A DNA stretch of 64,000 nt, from positions 372,001-436,000 of the forward strand of contig NZ_CP020465.1 in the NCBI RefSeq assembly GCF_002076895.1, written 5' to 3'. Origin of the DNA: Cognaticolwellia beringensis (lineage in GTDB: Bacteria; Pseudomonadota; Gammaproteobacteria; Enterobacterales; Alteromonadaceae). The notes under the pieces are model-generated. The model was not told the DNA's origin. It searched no databases and was given only the letters and a program-made list of their open reading frames with translations. Made by a program: the position numbers and the translations under genes. Positions within the stretch are counted from its first letter, which is position 1. Each line of letters opens with the position of its first letter. Below are positions 28,260-38,000 of the stretch, piece after piece.

Positions 28260-28973
28260 GTGGTAAAAGTACATACTTATAGTGTTGATAAATCGGTTCT
28301 GTTGGAGCAACACACTGTGCTTGTGAAGCGCATTGCTTATCATTTACTTGCCCGATTACCTGCCAGTGTTATCGTTGATGATCTTATTCAATCTGGCATG
28401 ATAGGTTTACTTGAAGCGTCCAATAATTTTGATAATAGCAAAGGTGCTAGTTTTGAAACTTTTGCTGGCATTCGTATTCGTGGCGCCATGCTTGATGAAA
28501 TTCGTCGTGGTGACTGGGTTCCCCGCTCAGTCCATAAAAATAGTCGCATGATCAGCGAAGCCATAAAGAACTTAGAAGCTGAACATGGGCGCGATGTTAG
28601 CGATGTTGAAGTGGCAGAAAAACTTGATATCACCATAAATGAATATCATCAGATACTAAATGAAGTCAGTTCAGGAAAAATACTTGGCATTGATGATCTA
28701 GGTGTCAGCAAAGATGTTATTGAAGTCGCCCACAGCCATCATCAAGATGAACCTTATGCTAATATTGAACATAGTTTCTTTAAAAAATCACTGGCAGAAT
28801 GTATTTCCTCTTTACCAGAGCGAGAAGCTTTAGTACTGTCATTGTATTACGATGAAGAGCTTAACCTTAGAGAAATAGGTCAAGTACTTGATGTGAGCGA
28901 ATCTCGGGTAAGCCAAATACACAGTCAAGCGATGCATCGATTAAAAGCTCGTATGCAATCTTGGCAAAGTTAA
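28260..28973 (+). CDS. fliA: Flagellar sigma factor FliA (sigma-28)
   Basis: 237 residues. It directs transcription of late flagellar genes such as flagellin. Region 2 is visible (LVKRIAYHLLARLPASVIVDDLIQSGMIGLLEA...FETFAGIRIRGAMLDEIRRGDWVPRSVHK), region 3 (NLEAEHGRDVSDVEVAEKLDI) and region 4 (LPEREALVLSLYYDEELNLREIGQVLDVSESRVSQIHSQAMHRLKARM). The start is GTG 28260, 22 bases after flhG. Its partner FlgM is not in the window. Confidence 0.97.
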   Translation: MVKVHTYSVDKSVLLEQHTVLVKRIAYHLLARLPASVIVDDLIQSGMIGLLEASNNFDNSKGASFETFAGIRIRGAMLDEIRRGDWVPRSVHKNSRMISEAIKNLEAEHGRDVSDVEVAEKLDITINEYHQILNEVSSGKILGIDDLGVSKDVIEVAHSHHQDEPYANIEHSFFKKSLAECISSLPEREALVLSLYYDEELNLREIGQVLDVSESRVSQIHSQAMHRLKARMQSWQS

Positions 28974-29022
28974 GTAGAATAATAATATCGTAGAATTTTA
29001 AATGTTCTCACCGGAGGGTGTC

Positions 29023-29406
29023 TTGGATAAAAATATGAAAGTACTTGTTGTTGACGATTTCTCAACAATGAGACGAATAATCAAAAACTTGTTACGTGAC
29101 TTAGGCTTTACCAATATTTCAGAAGCAGATGATGGTAATACGGCATTGCCGATGCTTAAAGATGGTAATTTTGACTTTGTTGTTACTGATTGGAATATGC
29201 CGGGTATGCAAGGCATTGATTTACTTAAAGCGATTAGAGCTGATAGTAATTTATCTCATATTCCGGTCTTGATGGTAACGGCTGAAGCGAAGAAAGAACA
29301 AATTATCATGGCGGCACAAGCTGGCGTTAATGGCTATATCGTAAAACCATTTACTGCTGCAACATTAAACACTAAGCTTGATAAAATTTTCGAACGACTT
29401 GGTTAG
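29023..29406 (+). CDS. cheY: Chemotaxis response regulator CheY
   Basis: 127 residues when started at TTG 29023 ([18 protein letters not shown]), the form usual in related bacteria; GGAGG lies five bases before it. The in-frame ATG at 29002 has no ribosome site. Acidic pocket DD in VVDDFS, phospho-accepting Asp in VVTDWNMPG, Thr in MVTAEAKKE, and the final Lys in [10 protein letters not shown] are all present. Phospho-CheY binds FliM to reverse rotation. It heads the chemotaxis run cheY-cheZ-cheA-cheB. Confidence 0.96.
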   Translation: MDKNMKVLVVDDFSTMRRIIKNLLRDLGFTNISEADDGNTALPMLKDGNFDFVVTDWNMPGMQGIDLLKAIRADSNLSHIPVLMVTAEAKKEQIIMAAQAGVNGYIVKPFTAATLNTKLDKIFERLG

Positions 29407-29436
29407 TCATCAATTTTTATTTCGCAAGGCCGTCAT

Positions 29437-30180
29437 ATGAGTAAAAATACCAGTGTCCATGTTTCATTAGAGCAAGCTAAATTGTTGGTCGAATATATTG
29501 AAAATGATCAACAAGATAAAGCTGATGAGTTAATCGCAGAAATTCAAAGTCCGATTAATTCTGAGCTGTTTGCAGAAATAGGCAAGTTAACCCGTCAATT
29601 GCATGACTCTTTGAATAATTTTCAAATTGACTCACGTTTGAGTGACTTAGCTAATGCTGAAATCCCAGATGCAAAAGAAAGGTTAAATTTTGTTATTAGC
29701 CGCACGGAAGAAGCAGCGAATAAAACTATGGATGCGGTTGAAGCTATTTTTCCGGTTGTTGATCAAATTCAACAACAAATAAGTAGCGTGAAACCACTGT
29801 GGCAGAAACTAATGCACAATGAGCTTAATATCAGTGAGTTCAAGGCTTTATGTATAGATATCGACGGGCTACTGAAAACAACCGAAAAAGATTCAAATAA
29901 AATTCACCGCTTAATGACCGACGTTTTGATGGCGCAAGACTTTCAAGACCTTACCGGTCAAGTCATTCGCAAGGTCATTGATTTAGTGCGCGAGGTTGAA
30001 GTCAGCTTAATAAGCATGTTGACTGCGTTTGGCATTTCATCGGAACAAAATAAACCGAATCACCTACCCAAAGTGGGTGAGAACTTAGTCGAAGGCCCAA
30101 TCATGAACAGCCAAACTCGAAACGATGTTGTTTCGAATCAAGGCGACGTTGACGATTTATTATCAAGTTTAGGTTTTTAA
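29437..30180 (+). CDS. cheZ: CheY phosphatase CheZ
   Basis: 247 residues, mainly one long helical hairpin. The catalytic signature is present: DVLMAQDFQDLTGQVIRKVIDLV, where the Gln in the AQDFQD segment is the water-positioning residue. The C-terminus ends with a short helix QGDVDDLLSSLGF, the CheY-binding tail. It lies between cheY and cheA, the common order in polar-flagellated gammaproteobacteria. Confidence 0.95.
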   Translation: MSKNTSVHVSLEQAKLLVEYIENDQQDKADELIAEIQSPINSELFAEIGKLTRQLHDSLNNFQIDSRLSDLANAEIPDAKERLNFVISRTEEAANKTMDAVEAIFPVVDQIQQQISSVKPLWQKLMHNELNISEFKALCIDIDGLLKTTEKDSNKIHRLMTDVLMAQDFQDLTGQVIRKVIDLVREVEVSLISMLTAFGISSEQNKPNHLPKVGENLVEGPIMNSQTRNDVVSNQGDVDDLLSSLGF

Positions 30181-30193
30181 TAGGAGTTACTAA

Positions 30194-32296
30194 ATGTCAT
30201 TTGAACAAGATGAGGAAATTCTTCAGGATTTTTTAATCGAAGCTGGAGAAATACTTGAGTCCTTGTCTGAGCAATTAGTTGAGCTTGAAAATGACCCGAA
30301 TAATGCCGAATTGCTTAACGCCATTTTTAGGGGGTTTCATACGGTAAAAGGTGGTGCTGGTTTCTTATCACTTGCTGAATTAGTGGATGCTTGCCATGGC
30401 GCAGAAAATGTTTTCGATACCTTAAGGAATCAGCAAAGATCAGTCACCCCATCGTTAATGGATGTCATTCTCCAATCACTTGACACGATTAACGAAATGT
30501 TCACGCAAGTGCAAAATAAAGAGCCACTCACAAGCGCCTCACCTAGCTTGTTAGCCGAACTTCATCGCTTATCTCAGCCTGAAGGCCAAGAAGCTCCGAA
30601 TGTTGAAACGCCTATTGCAACTCCTGAGGCCAGCGCACAGCTAGCTAATAGTAGTTCAAGTGACGAAATGTCAGAAGATGAATTTGAACGCTTATTAGAT
30701 GAGCTTCATGGTGGTGGTGCTCCAACGTCAAGTGCTACTGATTCCGCACCGCCGAGCACATCAAACAGTCATGATATTTCAGACGATGAATTTGAATCAT
30801 TACTTGATGAACTTCATGGTCAAGGTGCTTTTTCTCCTACTGTAAGCGCAACAAATGCGAAACCTGCAAACTCAACGTCACCCGATGAAATTAATGATGA
30901 TGATTTTGAGGCCTTACTTGATGAACTGCACGGCAAAGGGAAAAGTCCTCAAGCACAAACACCAGCAGCTGAAAAACCCACAGCGAAAGTTGAACCGGTT
31001 GCGAAAGCGGCAAGTGCACCTGCACCTAAAGCACCAGAAATTAAGCCTGCAGCAAAACAAGCAGCGGTAGATGACAAAAAACCGGCACCAGCAAAGGCTG
31101 CCCAAAATGAAACAACCGTTAGGGTTGACACCAAACGCTTAGATCAAATCATGAATATGGTCGGTGAGTTAGTTTTAGTGCGTAATCGCTTAACTAGTTT
31201 AGGTATGACCAAAGAAGATGAAGAATTAACCAAAGCGGTATCAAATTTAGATGCTGTAACCACTGATTTGCAAGGCGCGGTAATGAAAACGCGTATGCAA
31301 CCTATTAAGAAAGTGTTCGGTCGCTTCCCTCGTGTAGTACGTGATTTAGCCCGAAGTCTTAATAAAGAAATAAAGCTTATTCTAGAAGGCGAAGAAACCG
31401 ATTTAGATAAAAACTTGGTTGAAGCTTTAGCCGACCCTTTAGTGCATCTTGTGCGTAACTCGGTTGACCATGGTATTGAAGACCCTGACAAACGAGAAGC
31501 CTCTGGTAAGCCCCGAGAAGGTGTTGTTGTTTTATCAGCATCACAAGAAGGCGATCACATTCTCCTCACTATTCGTGATGACGGCGCCGGTATGAATGCC
31601 GAAAAACTCAAAGAAATTGCCATAGAACGCGGTGTTTTAGATGCAGACGCCGCTGCACGTATGTCTGACAAAGAAGCGTTTAGCCTTATCTTTGCACCGG
31701 GTTTTTCAACCAAAACTGAAATTTCAGAAGTATCAGGGCGTGGCGTTGGTATGGATGTGGTTAAAACAAAAATCACCCAGCTAAATGGTACTGTCAGCAT
31801 CGACTCAGAAATGGGCGTAGGTACCATACTTGAAATTAAGGTACCGTTAACGTTAGCAATATTACCCACTTTAATGGTAGTGATTGGTAAGCAGACCTTT
31901 GCACTACCTTTAGCCGCTGTGAATGAAATATTCCACCTTGATTTGACTAAAACTAACCAAGTCGATGGACAGCTAACTATTATTGTCCGTCAAAAAGCTA
32001 TCCCATTATTCTATCTTGATCAGTGGTTAGTGAGAGATTATGTAGAAAAGCCACGAGAACGCGGTCATGTGGTTATTGTCCAGCTAGGTAATCAACAAAT
32101 TGGTTTTGTTGTTGATAGGTTAATTGGTCAAGAAGAAGTGGTGATTAAACCGTTAGACAGATTATTACATGGCACGCCAGGTATGGCGGGTGCAACAATA
32201 ACAAGTGACGGTGGTATTGCCTTAATTATTGATGTCCCCAACATGCTGAAATTTTATGCTAAAAAATCGGTATTGAATAAAAAATTACGTTCATAA
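30194..32296 (+). CDS. cheA: Chemotaxis histidine kinase CheA
   Basis: 700 residues. P1 (Hpt) has the phosphorylated His in FRGFHTVKGGAGFL. P3 dimerisation starts at VRVDTKRLDQIMNMVGELV. P4 ATP-binding has LVRNSVDHGIE, DDGAGM and GRGVGMDVVK. The P5 CheW-like domain fills the end. Between P1 and P3 (about residues 155-250) a classical P2 is not apparent; instead there are three copies of a DEFExLLDELHGxG motif separated by Ser/Thr/Pro-rich spacers, then an Ala/Pro/Lys linker. The kinase signals through CheY and CheB. It lies 13 bases after cheZ. Confidence 0.97.
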   Translation: MSFEQDEEILQDFLIEAGEILESLSEQLVELENDPNNAELLNAIFRGFHTVKGGAGFLSLAELVDACHGAENVFDTLRNQQRSVTPSLMDVILQSLDTINEMFTQVQNKEPLTSASPSLLAELHRLSQPEGQEAPNVETPIATPEASAQLANSSSSDEMSEDEFERLLDELHGGGAPTSSATDSAPPSTSNSHDISDDEFESLLDELHGQGAFSPTVSATNAKPANSTSPDEINDDDFEALLDELHGKGKSPQAQTPAAEKPTAKVEPVAKAASAPAPKAPEIKPAAKQAAVDDKKPAPAKAAQNETTVRVDTKRLDQIMNMVGELVLVRNRLTSLGMTKEDEELTKAVSNLDAVTTDLQGAVMKTRMQPIKKVFGRFPRVVRDLARSLNKEIKLILEGEETDLDKNLVEALADPLVHLVRNSVDHGIEDPDKREASGKPREGVVVLSASQEGDHILLTIRDDGAGMNAEKLKEIAIERGVLDADAAARMSDKEAFSLIFAPGFSTKTEISEVSGRGVGMDVVKTKITQLNGTVSIDSEMGVGTILEIKVPLTLAILPTLMVVIGKQTFALPLAAVNEIFHLDLTKTNQVDGQLTIIVRQKAIPLFYLDQWLVRDYVEKPRERGHVVIVQLGNQQIGFVVDRLIGQEEVVIKPLDRLLHGTPGMAGATITSDGGIALIIDVPNMLKFYAKKSVLNKKLRS

Positions 32297-32342
32297 TATT
32301 TAGGTGTAACAACACTTAATCAAGACAGGAAATAGATTGTAA

Positions 32343-33464
32343 ATGTCCTTTAAAGTATTGGTGGTTGATGACTCCAGTTTTTTTCGACGCCGAGTAACGG
32401 ATATTCTCAACAGCGATCCTGATCTCGAGGTAATCGATGTTGCTATTAATGGCATCGACGCGGTTGAAAAGGCCATTGCTTTAAAGCCAGATGTAATCAC
32501 CATGGATATAGAAATGCCATTATTAAATGGCATTGACGCGGTTAAACAGATAATGGCAAAAGCACCAACTGCCATTATTATGTTCTCTTCTTTAACCCAT
32601 TCCGGCGCCCAAGCCACACTAGAAGCATTAGATGCTGGGGCATTAGATTTTCTGCCGAAAAAATTTAATGAAATAGCCAAAACGACTGAAGACGCAGGCA
32701 GCTTATTACGTCAGCGGGTTAAGCTATTAGCGAGAAAAAAAGGTGCCACTTTACCTCGAATATCGACTTTTCGATCACGAGCTGTGGTTGAAGCGAAAGC
32801 TAAAGCAGGTGATTCAACTCGACCGAGGGCTGCATCAACAATTAGCGCGCGCAAAAGTGTAACGTTAAGAAAAAGTTCTGGTAAACAATACAAATTATTA
32901 GCAATAGGTACTTCAACAGGAGGGCCTGTTGCATTACAAAAGCTCTTAACCCAATTGCCTCAAGACTTCCCTCTGCCAATTATTATGGTGCAGCATATGC
33001 CAGCGACTTTTACCTTAGCCTTTGCTAACCGATTAGATAGCCTGTGTAAAATAAAGGTAAAACAAGCAAGTTCTGGTGACATTTTAAAACCTGGTCATGC
33101 TTATTTAGCACCTGGTGGTAAACAAATGCTAATTGATGGTACAGAAAATGCAGCAAAACTGAGAATACTGGAAGACAATTCTGAGCGGATTGCTTTCAAA
33201 CCCAGTGTAGATATTAGTTTTGCTTCAGCGGCTAAAGTGTTTGGCGGCAATGTTTTAGGCATTATATTAACCGGAATGGGCGCTGATGGTCGTGAAGGTT
33301 CACGATTATTAAAAAGTAAGGGGGCAACTATTTGGGCGCAGGACGAAGAGTCTTGTGTTGTTTATGGTATGCCCCAAGCGGTAACGGTTGCTGGAATATC
33401 TGAATTATCACTGGCGCTTGAAAGCTTTCCATCTGCAATTCTTAAGGAAATACAGCATGGATAA
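32343..33464 (+). CDS. cheB: Chemotaxis methylesterase CheB
   Basis: 373 residues. The N-terminal receiver has VVDDSSFFRR and phospho-accepting Asp in ITMDIEMPLLNGI. The C-terminal esterase has the triad Ser in IGTSTGGPVALQ, His in MVQHMPATF and Asp in GMGADGREG. It removes methyl groups from receptors for adaptation. The linker between domains is Arg/Ser-rich. No CheR is present in the window. The end overlaps motC by eight bases. Confidence 0.97.
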   Translation: MSFKVLVVDDSSFFRRRVTDILNSDPDLEVIDVAINGIDAVEKAIALKPDVITMDIEMPLLNGIDAVKQIMAKAPTAIIMFSSLTHSGAQATLEALDAGALDFLPKKFNEIAKTTEDAGSLLRQRVKLLARKKGATLPRISTFRSRAVVEAKAKAGDSTRPRAASTISARKSVTLRKSSGKQYKLLAIGTSTGGPVALQKLLTQLPQDFPLPIIMVQHMPATFTLAFANRLDSLCKIKVKQASSGDILKPGHAYLAPGGKQMLIDGTENAAKLRILEDNSERIAFKPSVDISFASAAKVFGGNVLGIILTGMGADGREGSRLLKSKGATIWAQDEESCVVYGMPQAVTVAGISELSLALESFPSAILKEIQHG

Positions 33465-34203
33465 ACTAAGTATAACGGGATTATTTGTTGCCATTTTGGC
33501 AATTTATTTTGGTTTTATTATTGATGGAGGCTCAATATCTTCCTTATTAGAACTTCCGGCATTTATTATCGTTTTTGGTGGCACGCTCGGCGCGGTCATG
33601 TTGCAGTCGTCACAAAGCCAATTTTCACATGCAATGACCTTACTCAAATGGTTGTTTTTCCCGCCTAAATATAATATTGAATTAGGCATTGAGTCTATTG
33701 TGCTATGGGCTGAGAAAGCCCGTGAATCTGGTTTTTTGTCTCTAGAACATATTGCCGAAGAAGAAAATGACTTCTATGTTAACAAGGGGTTAAACCTACT
33801 TGTCGACGGTGTAGAGGTTGAAAACCTAAGAGTGTCACTAGAATTAGATTTAGATTTATATCGTGAACATAACTTACGCTCTGCCCATGTATTTGAGTCA
33901 ATGGGAGGCTACAGTCCAACCATTGGTATTTTAGGGGCTGTACTGGGTTTAATACATGCCATGTCAAATTTAGCCGATCCGCAATTATTGGGGCAAGGCA
34001 TTGCCACCGCATTTGTTGCGACTATTTACGGTGTTGGATTTGCCAATCTCATCTACTTACCCGTGGCCAATAAAATTAAAGCCATCGTTCATCAGCAAAC
34101 AATGTATCGTGAAATGATGACGGAAGGGCTAGTTTCTATTGCCTTAGCAGAAAATCCACATGCCATTGAAAATAAACTATCGGCATTTCGGTTAGAGCAA
34201 TGA
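33457..34203 (+). CDS. motC: Flagellar stator protein MotC (MotA family)
   Basis: 248 residues, a MotA/PomA-type stator subunit with four membrane helices: LFVAILAIYFGFIIDGG, LPAFIIVFGGTLGAVML, SPTIGILGAVLGLIHAM and GIATAFVATIYGVGFANLIYLP. The position after cheB and before motD and parC matches the second stator set MotCD of Pseudomonas rather than PomAB of Vibrio. The start is ATG 33457, within the cheB end; an upstream in-frame TTG would add 23 residues lying wholly in cheB. Confidence 0.93.
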   Translation: MDKLSITGLFVAILAIYFGFIIDGGSISSLLELPAFIIVFGGTLGAVMLQSSQSQFSHAMTLLKWLFFPPKYNIELGIESIVLWAEKARESGFLSLEHIAEEENDFYVNKGLNLLVDGVEVENLRVSLELDLDLYREHNLRSAHVFESMGGYSPTIGILGAVLGLIHAMSNLADPQLLGQGIATAFVATIYGVGFANLIYLPVANKIKAIVHQQTMYREMMTEGLVSIALAENPHAIENKLSAFRLEQ

Positions 34204-35198
34204 ACCGCTTACGCTCAAGACGCCATCAAGTAGAACATGAAAATGTTGAGCGTTGGTTAGTTTCTTATGCTGACTATATGACGTTGCTGTTCGCGCTTTT
34301 TGTCGTGTTATATGCCATGGCGATGATTGATGAAGAGCCTTTTGAAACGGCGACAGAATCAATTGGCCGTGTTTTTCAAGCAAATAACGAGAAAACAAAA
34401 AATCGTGGTCATGGTGATGACATTTTACCGGTTAATAGTTCCAAAACTAATAAGCGATTATTTGGTAATGGCATTTTGGAAGACGCCGGACCTGAACTTG
34501 TTTCAGGTGAAGTCACTTTATCTAATGTGTCAGATGCACAAGTTGGCACAACGTTAACATCTTTGGAAAAAGATCTTCATGAAGCATTATACGAACTCGT
34601 TGAGTCGGGATATGCACAACTGCAAATAGACGGCGACTGGTTGGAAATTGAATTAAATAGCGGTTTATTATTTCCAAGCGGTTCTTCGTCTCCCACTAAT
34701 GCTGCAAAAGATATTTTGACGGTTATATATCAAATTATTGCCGATTCAAGTAATTACATTAGGGTGAGAGGTTATACCGATAATCAAGCGATCGATACTG
34801 AAATTTTTTCCTCTAATTGGGAGTTATCCGTTTTTAGAGCAACGGCAATTTTACGTGTGCTAGAAGGGTTAAACTTAAATCCTGCGCGTATGGCTATTGA
34901 AGGCTATGGCCAATATTATCCAAGTGCAGACAATGCTACGGCCACAGGGCGAGCCAAAAATCGGCGTGTTGTTATTGCGATTTCTAAATATGGTTTAGAA
35001 AAAGCCAATTTATTGGCAACACCAACTATTTCAGTAAAAGATGTTGAAGCGATTAAAAACATTAGCACTGAAAAAGAAGATGACGAAATTCGTATTATCC
35101 GACTTGATAATGGTGGTATTCGCATTACCACAAGGGCTGAGCCTAACGTTAATAACGAAGTTGCTAATCCGCTCGAAGAAAAAAATAATGAACAATAG
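34200..35198 (+). CDS. motD: Flagellar stator protein MotD (MotB family)
   Basis: 332 residues. A short basic start precedes the single membrane helix with its ion-binding Asp (WLVSYADYMTLLFALFVVLYAMA). A plug and linker region and an OmpA-like peptidoglycan-binding domain follow (IRVRGYTDNQ...WELSVFRATAILRVLEGLNLNPARMAIEGYG...GRAKNRRVVIAIS). About 70 residues after the OmpA domain are unusual, acidic and possibly disordered. The start overlaps the motC stop (ATGA). It pairs with MotC as the A4B2-type stator. Confidence 0.93.
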   Translation: MNRLRSRRHQVEHENVERWLVSYADYMTLLFALFVVLYAMAMIDEEPFETATESIGRVFQANNEKTKNRGHGDDILPVNSSKTNKRLFGNGILEDAGPELVSGEVTLSNVSDAQVGTTLTSLEKDLHEALYELVESGYAQLQIDGDWLEIELNSGLLFPSGSSSPTNAAKDILTVIYQIIADSSNYIRVRGYTDNQAIDTEIFSSNWELSVFRATAILRVLEGLNLNPARMAIEGYGQYYPSADNATATGRAKNRRVVIAISKYGLEKANLLATPTISVKDVEAIKNISTEKEDDEIRIIRLDNGGIRITTRAEPNVNNEVANPLEEKNNEQ

Positions 35199-35207
35199 GA
35201 ATTTCAC

Positions 35208-35984
35208 TTGGTAGTTTGGACAGTTGCAAATCAAAAAGGTGGCGTAGGAAAAACTACGTCAACTATTGCCTTGGCGGGTTTATTAGCCGAACAAGGTAAT
35301 CGAGTCTTGCTGGTTGATACCGATCCTCATGCCTCACTAAGTTATTATTTTGGTATTGAATCTGAAGACTTAGAGCTGAGCGTATACGACTTATTTATGC
35401 AGGTAGCTAACAAAGAACAAATCATGCAAAGCTTATGCCCTTCAAGTTATGATAATATCGATATACTGCCGGCTACTATGGGTTTAGCAACACTGGATCG
35501 CTCACTGGGCAATAAAGGGGGGATGGGCTTAGTGTTAAAAAAGGCCTTGCGTGTAATTCAAGATGAATATGACTATGTACTGATTGATTGCCCGCCAGTT
35601 TTAGGGGTATTGATGGTTAACGCGTTAGCGGCCAGCGATAGAATTATTGTCCCGGTACAAACTGAATTTTTGGCACTTAAGGGTTTAGACCGCATGATGA
35701 AAACCTTAGAAATTATGCAAGGACAGCAACCAACAGCATTCAAATATACCATTGTCCCGACCATGTTTGATAAACGCACAAAAGCTTCAATATTGTCTTA
35801 TCAAAAACTACAGGCACTTTACGATGAGTCAGTTTGGCCAGGGGTAATCCCCATTGATACTAACTTTCGTAATGCTAGTGACGCACAAAAGGTACCTTCA
35901 GACTTTGCTGCAAAGTCTCGTGGTATCATTGCTTATCGCAATTTACTAAAATATTTAGTTAACTTAAACACCAAGAGTAAGTAA
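35208..35984 (+). CDS. parC: ParA-like ATPase ParC, polar chemotaxis array positioning
   Basis: 258 residues, Soj/ParA family. Walker A ANQKGGVGKTTSTIALAGLL, Walker A' VDTDPHASLSYYFGI, Walker B YVLIDCPPVLG. Its location between motD and a CheW-domain gene is that of ParC (Vibrio) / PpfA-like genes, which place chemoreceptor arrays at the pole and segregate them at division. It is not a chromosome ParA: no parB is next to it. It starts at TTG 35208 after AGGA. Confidence 0.9.
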   Translation: MVVWTVANQKGGVGKTTSTIALAGLLAEQGNRVLLVDTDPHASLSYYFGIESEDLELSVYDLFMQVANKEQIMQSLCPSSYDNIDILPATMGLATLDRSLGNKGGMGLVLKKALRVIQDEYDYVLIDCPPVLGVLMVNALAASDRIIVPVQTEFLALKGLDRMMKTLEIMQGQQPTAFKYTIVPTMFDKRTKASILSYQKLQALYDESVWPGVIPIDTNFRNASDAQKVPSDFAAKSRGIIAYRNLLKYLVNLNTKSK

Positions 35985-35988
35985 ATCC

Positions 35989-36870
35989 ATGTCAAAATCT
36001 TTAGCGGCAAGTAAAGAATTAATGCAAAGCTATTTGTCAGAATTGCTTACGGAAGAGGTAGAGCAAAAACCCGCACTGCCCGTTAAAGAGAAGCAAACTC
36101 ATCCGCTTGAAAAATTACTCAATAGTGCAACCTTCCCACAGTTGGCTGAACCAGACAATACCAAGCCATTGACTTCAGCAAAATCGGCGCATAAAAAAAT
36201 AAAGCAAGCTGCAATAAGTAGTGAGCAGACGATAACTGAAGTGGCTGTTAAACCCATTCAGTCAAAAGCTGCGTCGAAACCTACGCTTAAAGCACCTGAG
36301 TTAAAGCCAGAATTAAAATCAGAGTTAAAATCAGAATTACAGCCGATTGAAGTTAACGTAAATGAAATTAAAACCCAAAAAAGTGCCGGCGGTTTTGCGG
36401 CGGTCAAGAAGCTAAGTTATCGAGAAGGCGACTTTCAGGCGATGTTTTTTGACGTGGCAGGGTTACAGATCGCCGTACCGCTGGTCGAACTAGGGGGTAT
36501 CCATAATACGGATAAAACCACGCCATTGATGGGCAAACCTGAATGGTTTAAAGGCGTAATGCTGCACCGAGACGAAAAAGTTAATGTGGTTGACACCGCC
36601 CTCTGGGTAATGCCTGAAAAATGTGATGAAGCTTTAATGTCGGCGCTAAACTACCAATATATTATCATGTTAAGTGACTCACCATGGGGGTTAATGGCTG
36701 AGAAGTTAGTCGATACGGTAACGCTCAAACAAGAAGATGTTAAATGGATAGACAAAACAAACAAACGTCCTTGGCTTGCAGGGTTAGTAAAAAATCGCAT
36801 GTGCGCACTGTTAGATATTGAATCCTTAATTAAGTTATTGGAAAAAGGCGCAAATATAAGACAAGAATAA
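35989..36870 (+). CDS. parP: CheW-domain protein ParP
   Basis: 293 residues. About 140 N-terminal residues are low-complexity, Lys/Pro/Glu-rich with small repeats (ELKPELKSELKSELQP). The C-terminal half is a CheW-like domain (GDFQAMFFDVAGLQIAVPLVELGGI...VMLHRDEKVNVVDTALWVMP). In Vibrio, ParP joins ParC to CheA through such a domain (AIF) and keeps arrays at the pole. The gene begins four bases after parC, so the two are made together. The assignment combines domain type and place. Confidence 0.85.
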   Translation: MSKSLAASKELMQSYLSELLTEEVEQKPALPVKEKQTHPLEKLLNSATFPQLAEPDNTKPLTSAKSAHKKIKQAAISSEQTITEVAVKPIQSKAASKPTLKAPELKPELKSELKSELQPIEVNVNEIKTQKSAGGFAAVKKLSYREGDFQAMFFDVAGLQIAVPLVELGGIHNTDKTTPLMGKPEWFKGVMLHRDEKVNVVDTALWVMPEKCDEALMSALNYQYIIMLSDSPWGLMAEKLVDTVTLKQEDVKWIDKTNKRPWLAGLVKNRMCALLDIESLIKLLEKGANIRQE

Positions 36871-36945
36871 TTGATGATCTGAGACTTGCCAGTATACTTA
36901 GTGCATAAGTATTTTAAGAAACCGAAATTTAAAGAGGTCAGCAGT

Positions 36946-37440
36946 ATGTCTGATGAAAGACGCAATGCAAGTGAACGGGTAGACATCAATGATGAGTTAC
37001 TACAATGGGTAACGTTTAAACTCGACAGCGAAACCTATGGTATTAACGTGATGCAAGTACAAGAAGTCTTGCGCTACAGTGAGATAGCACCGGTTCCAGG
37101 TGCGCCAATCTATGTTATGGGTATTATCAATTTACGCGGTAATGTAGTTACCGTAATAGATACTCGCACAAGATTTGGCCTTGAGTCAGCTGAAATAACC
37201 GACAATACGCGTATTGTGATTATTGAAGCTGAAACGCAAGTTATTGGTATTCTGGTCGATAGTGTCGCTGAAGTGGTATATTTAAAAGCATCAGATATTG
37301 ATGTTGCGCCAAATGTTGGTAACGACGAAAGTACTAAGTTTATCCAAGGTGTTTCAAACCGAGAAGGAGAATTACTCATTTTAGTAGATTTGAATAAATT
37401 ACTCTCTGATGACGAGTGGGATGAATTAAAACAATTCTAA
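36946..37440 (+). CDS. cheW: Chemotaxis coupling protein CheW
   Basis: 164 residues, the usual CheW size. It links receptors to CheA. The core is typical: LQWVTFKLDSETYGINVMQVQEVLRY, PVPGAPIYVMGIINLRGNVVTVIDTR, GILVDSVAEVV. The start is ATG 36946 with AGAGG before it; a TTG 60 bases upstream in the same frame would add an unrelated basic tail and is rejected. Confidence 0.96.
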   Translation: MSDERRNASERVDINDELLQWVTFKLDSETYGINVMQVQEVLRYSEIAPVPGAPIYVMGIINLRGNVVTVIDTRTRFGLESAEITDNTRIVIIEAETQVIGILVDSVAEVVYLKASDIDVAPNVGNDESTKFIQGVSNREGELLILVDLNKLLSDDEWDELKQF

Positions 37441-37497
37441 CGTCAGCCAATAAGCCTGCAGGTGCAGGCTTTTATTCCCAGCGAACTTAATTATACT

Positions 37498-37965
37498 ATG
37501 GAAAATATCCCTGCAAACTTAATCAGCTTAATCGCATTCGCCATTGTGATGCTTGTTGCCATGCTGTTATTGGCACTAAAAAATCGTTTTACGAAGCAAA
37601 TAGAAGCGTTACAACAACAGGTAACTAGTCAAGAAATACAGCTGGTAGAATTACAGGATTTACTTGCCAATAGCCAATCTCAGTTAGAAAGCAACCAACA
37701 ACAATGCAGTGAATCGCAAATAGAAAATGAACAAGTTAGCAAGCAGCTAGAGCATCGCATCAAAGTAGCTCAAGAACAGTTCAATAGCCAACTCCAAACC
37801 ATCGAACAGCTTTTACACCAGCAACCAGAAGATAAACTCTATACACGCGCACAAAAATTGGTTGAGCTCGGCGCCGACATTGCTGAAATTATGCGTGAGT
37901 GCGATATACCAAGAGCCGAGGCCGAAATGTTGCTTTCTGTGCATCGGCAAAAAACTGCAGAATAA
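37498..37965 (+). CDS. DUF2802-like protein at the end of the chemotaxis operon
   Basis: 155 residues if started at ATG 37498; a GTG at 37462 would add 12. One N-terminal membrane helix (LISLIAFAIVMLVAMLLLAL) is followed by a Gln-rich coiled coil of about 80 residues (EALQQQVTSQEIQLVELQDL) and a C-terminal helix-turn-helix-like segment (AQKLVELGADIAEIMRECDIPRAEAEMLLSVHR). Proteins of this build (DUF2802) commonly follow cheW in Pseudomonas and Shewanella-type clusters. Function not known. A membrane-anchored structural or DNA-contacting role is only a guess. Confidence 0.75.
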   Translation: MENIPANLISLIAFAIVMLVAMLLLALKNRFTKQIEALQQQVTSQEIQLVELQDLLANSQSQLESNQQQCSESQIENEQVSKQLEHRIKVAQEQFNSQLQTIEQLLHQQPEDKLYTRAQKLVELGADIAEIMRECDIPRAEAEMLLSVHRQKTAE

Positions 37966-38000
37966 TCATCGTTATCAATACCGTTCAACTTGCTGCGCCG

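Noticed and set aside
30914..31105. Cys-rich minus-strand frame opposite cheA
   Set aside because: Mirror of the Ala/Lys/Pro low-complexity linker of CheA; its composition explains the Cys and Phe bias.
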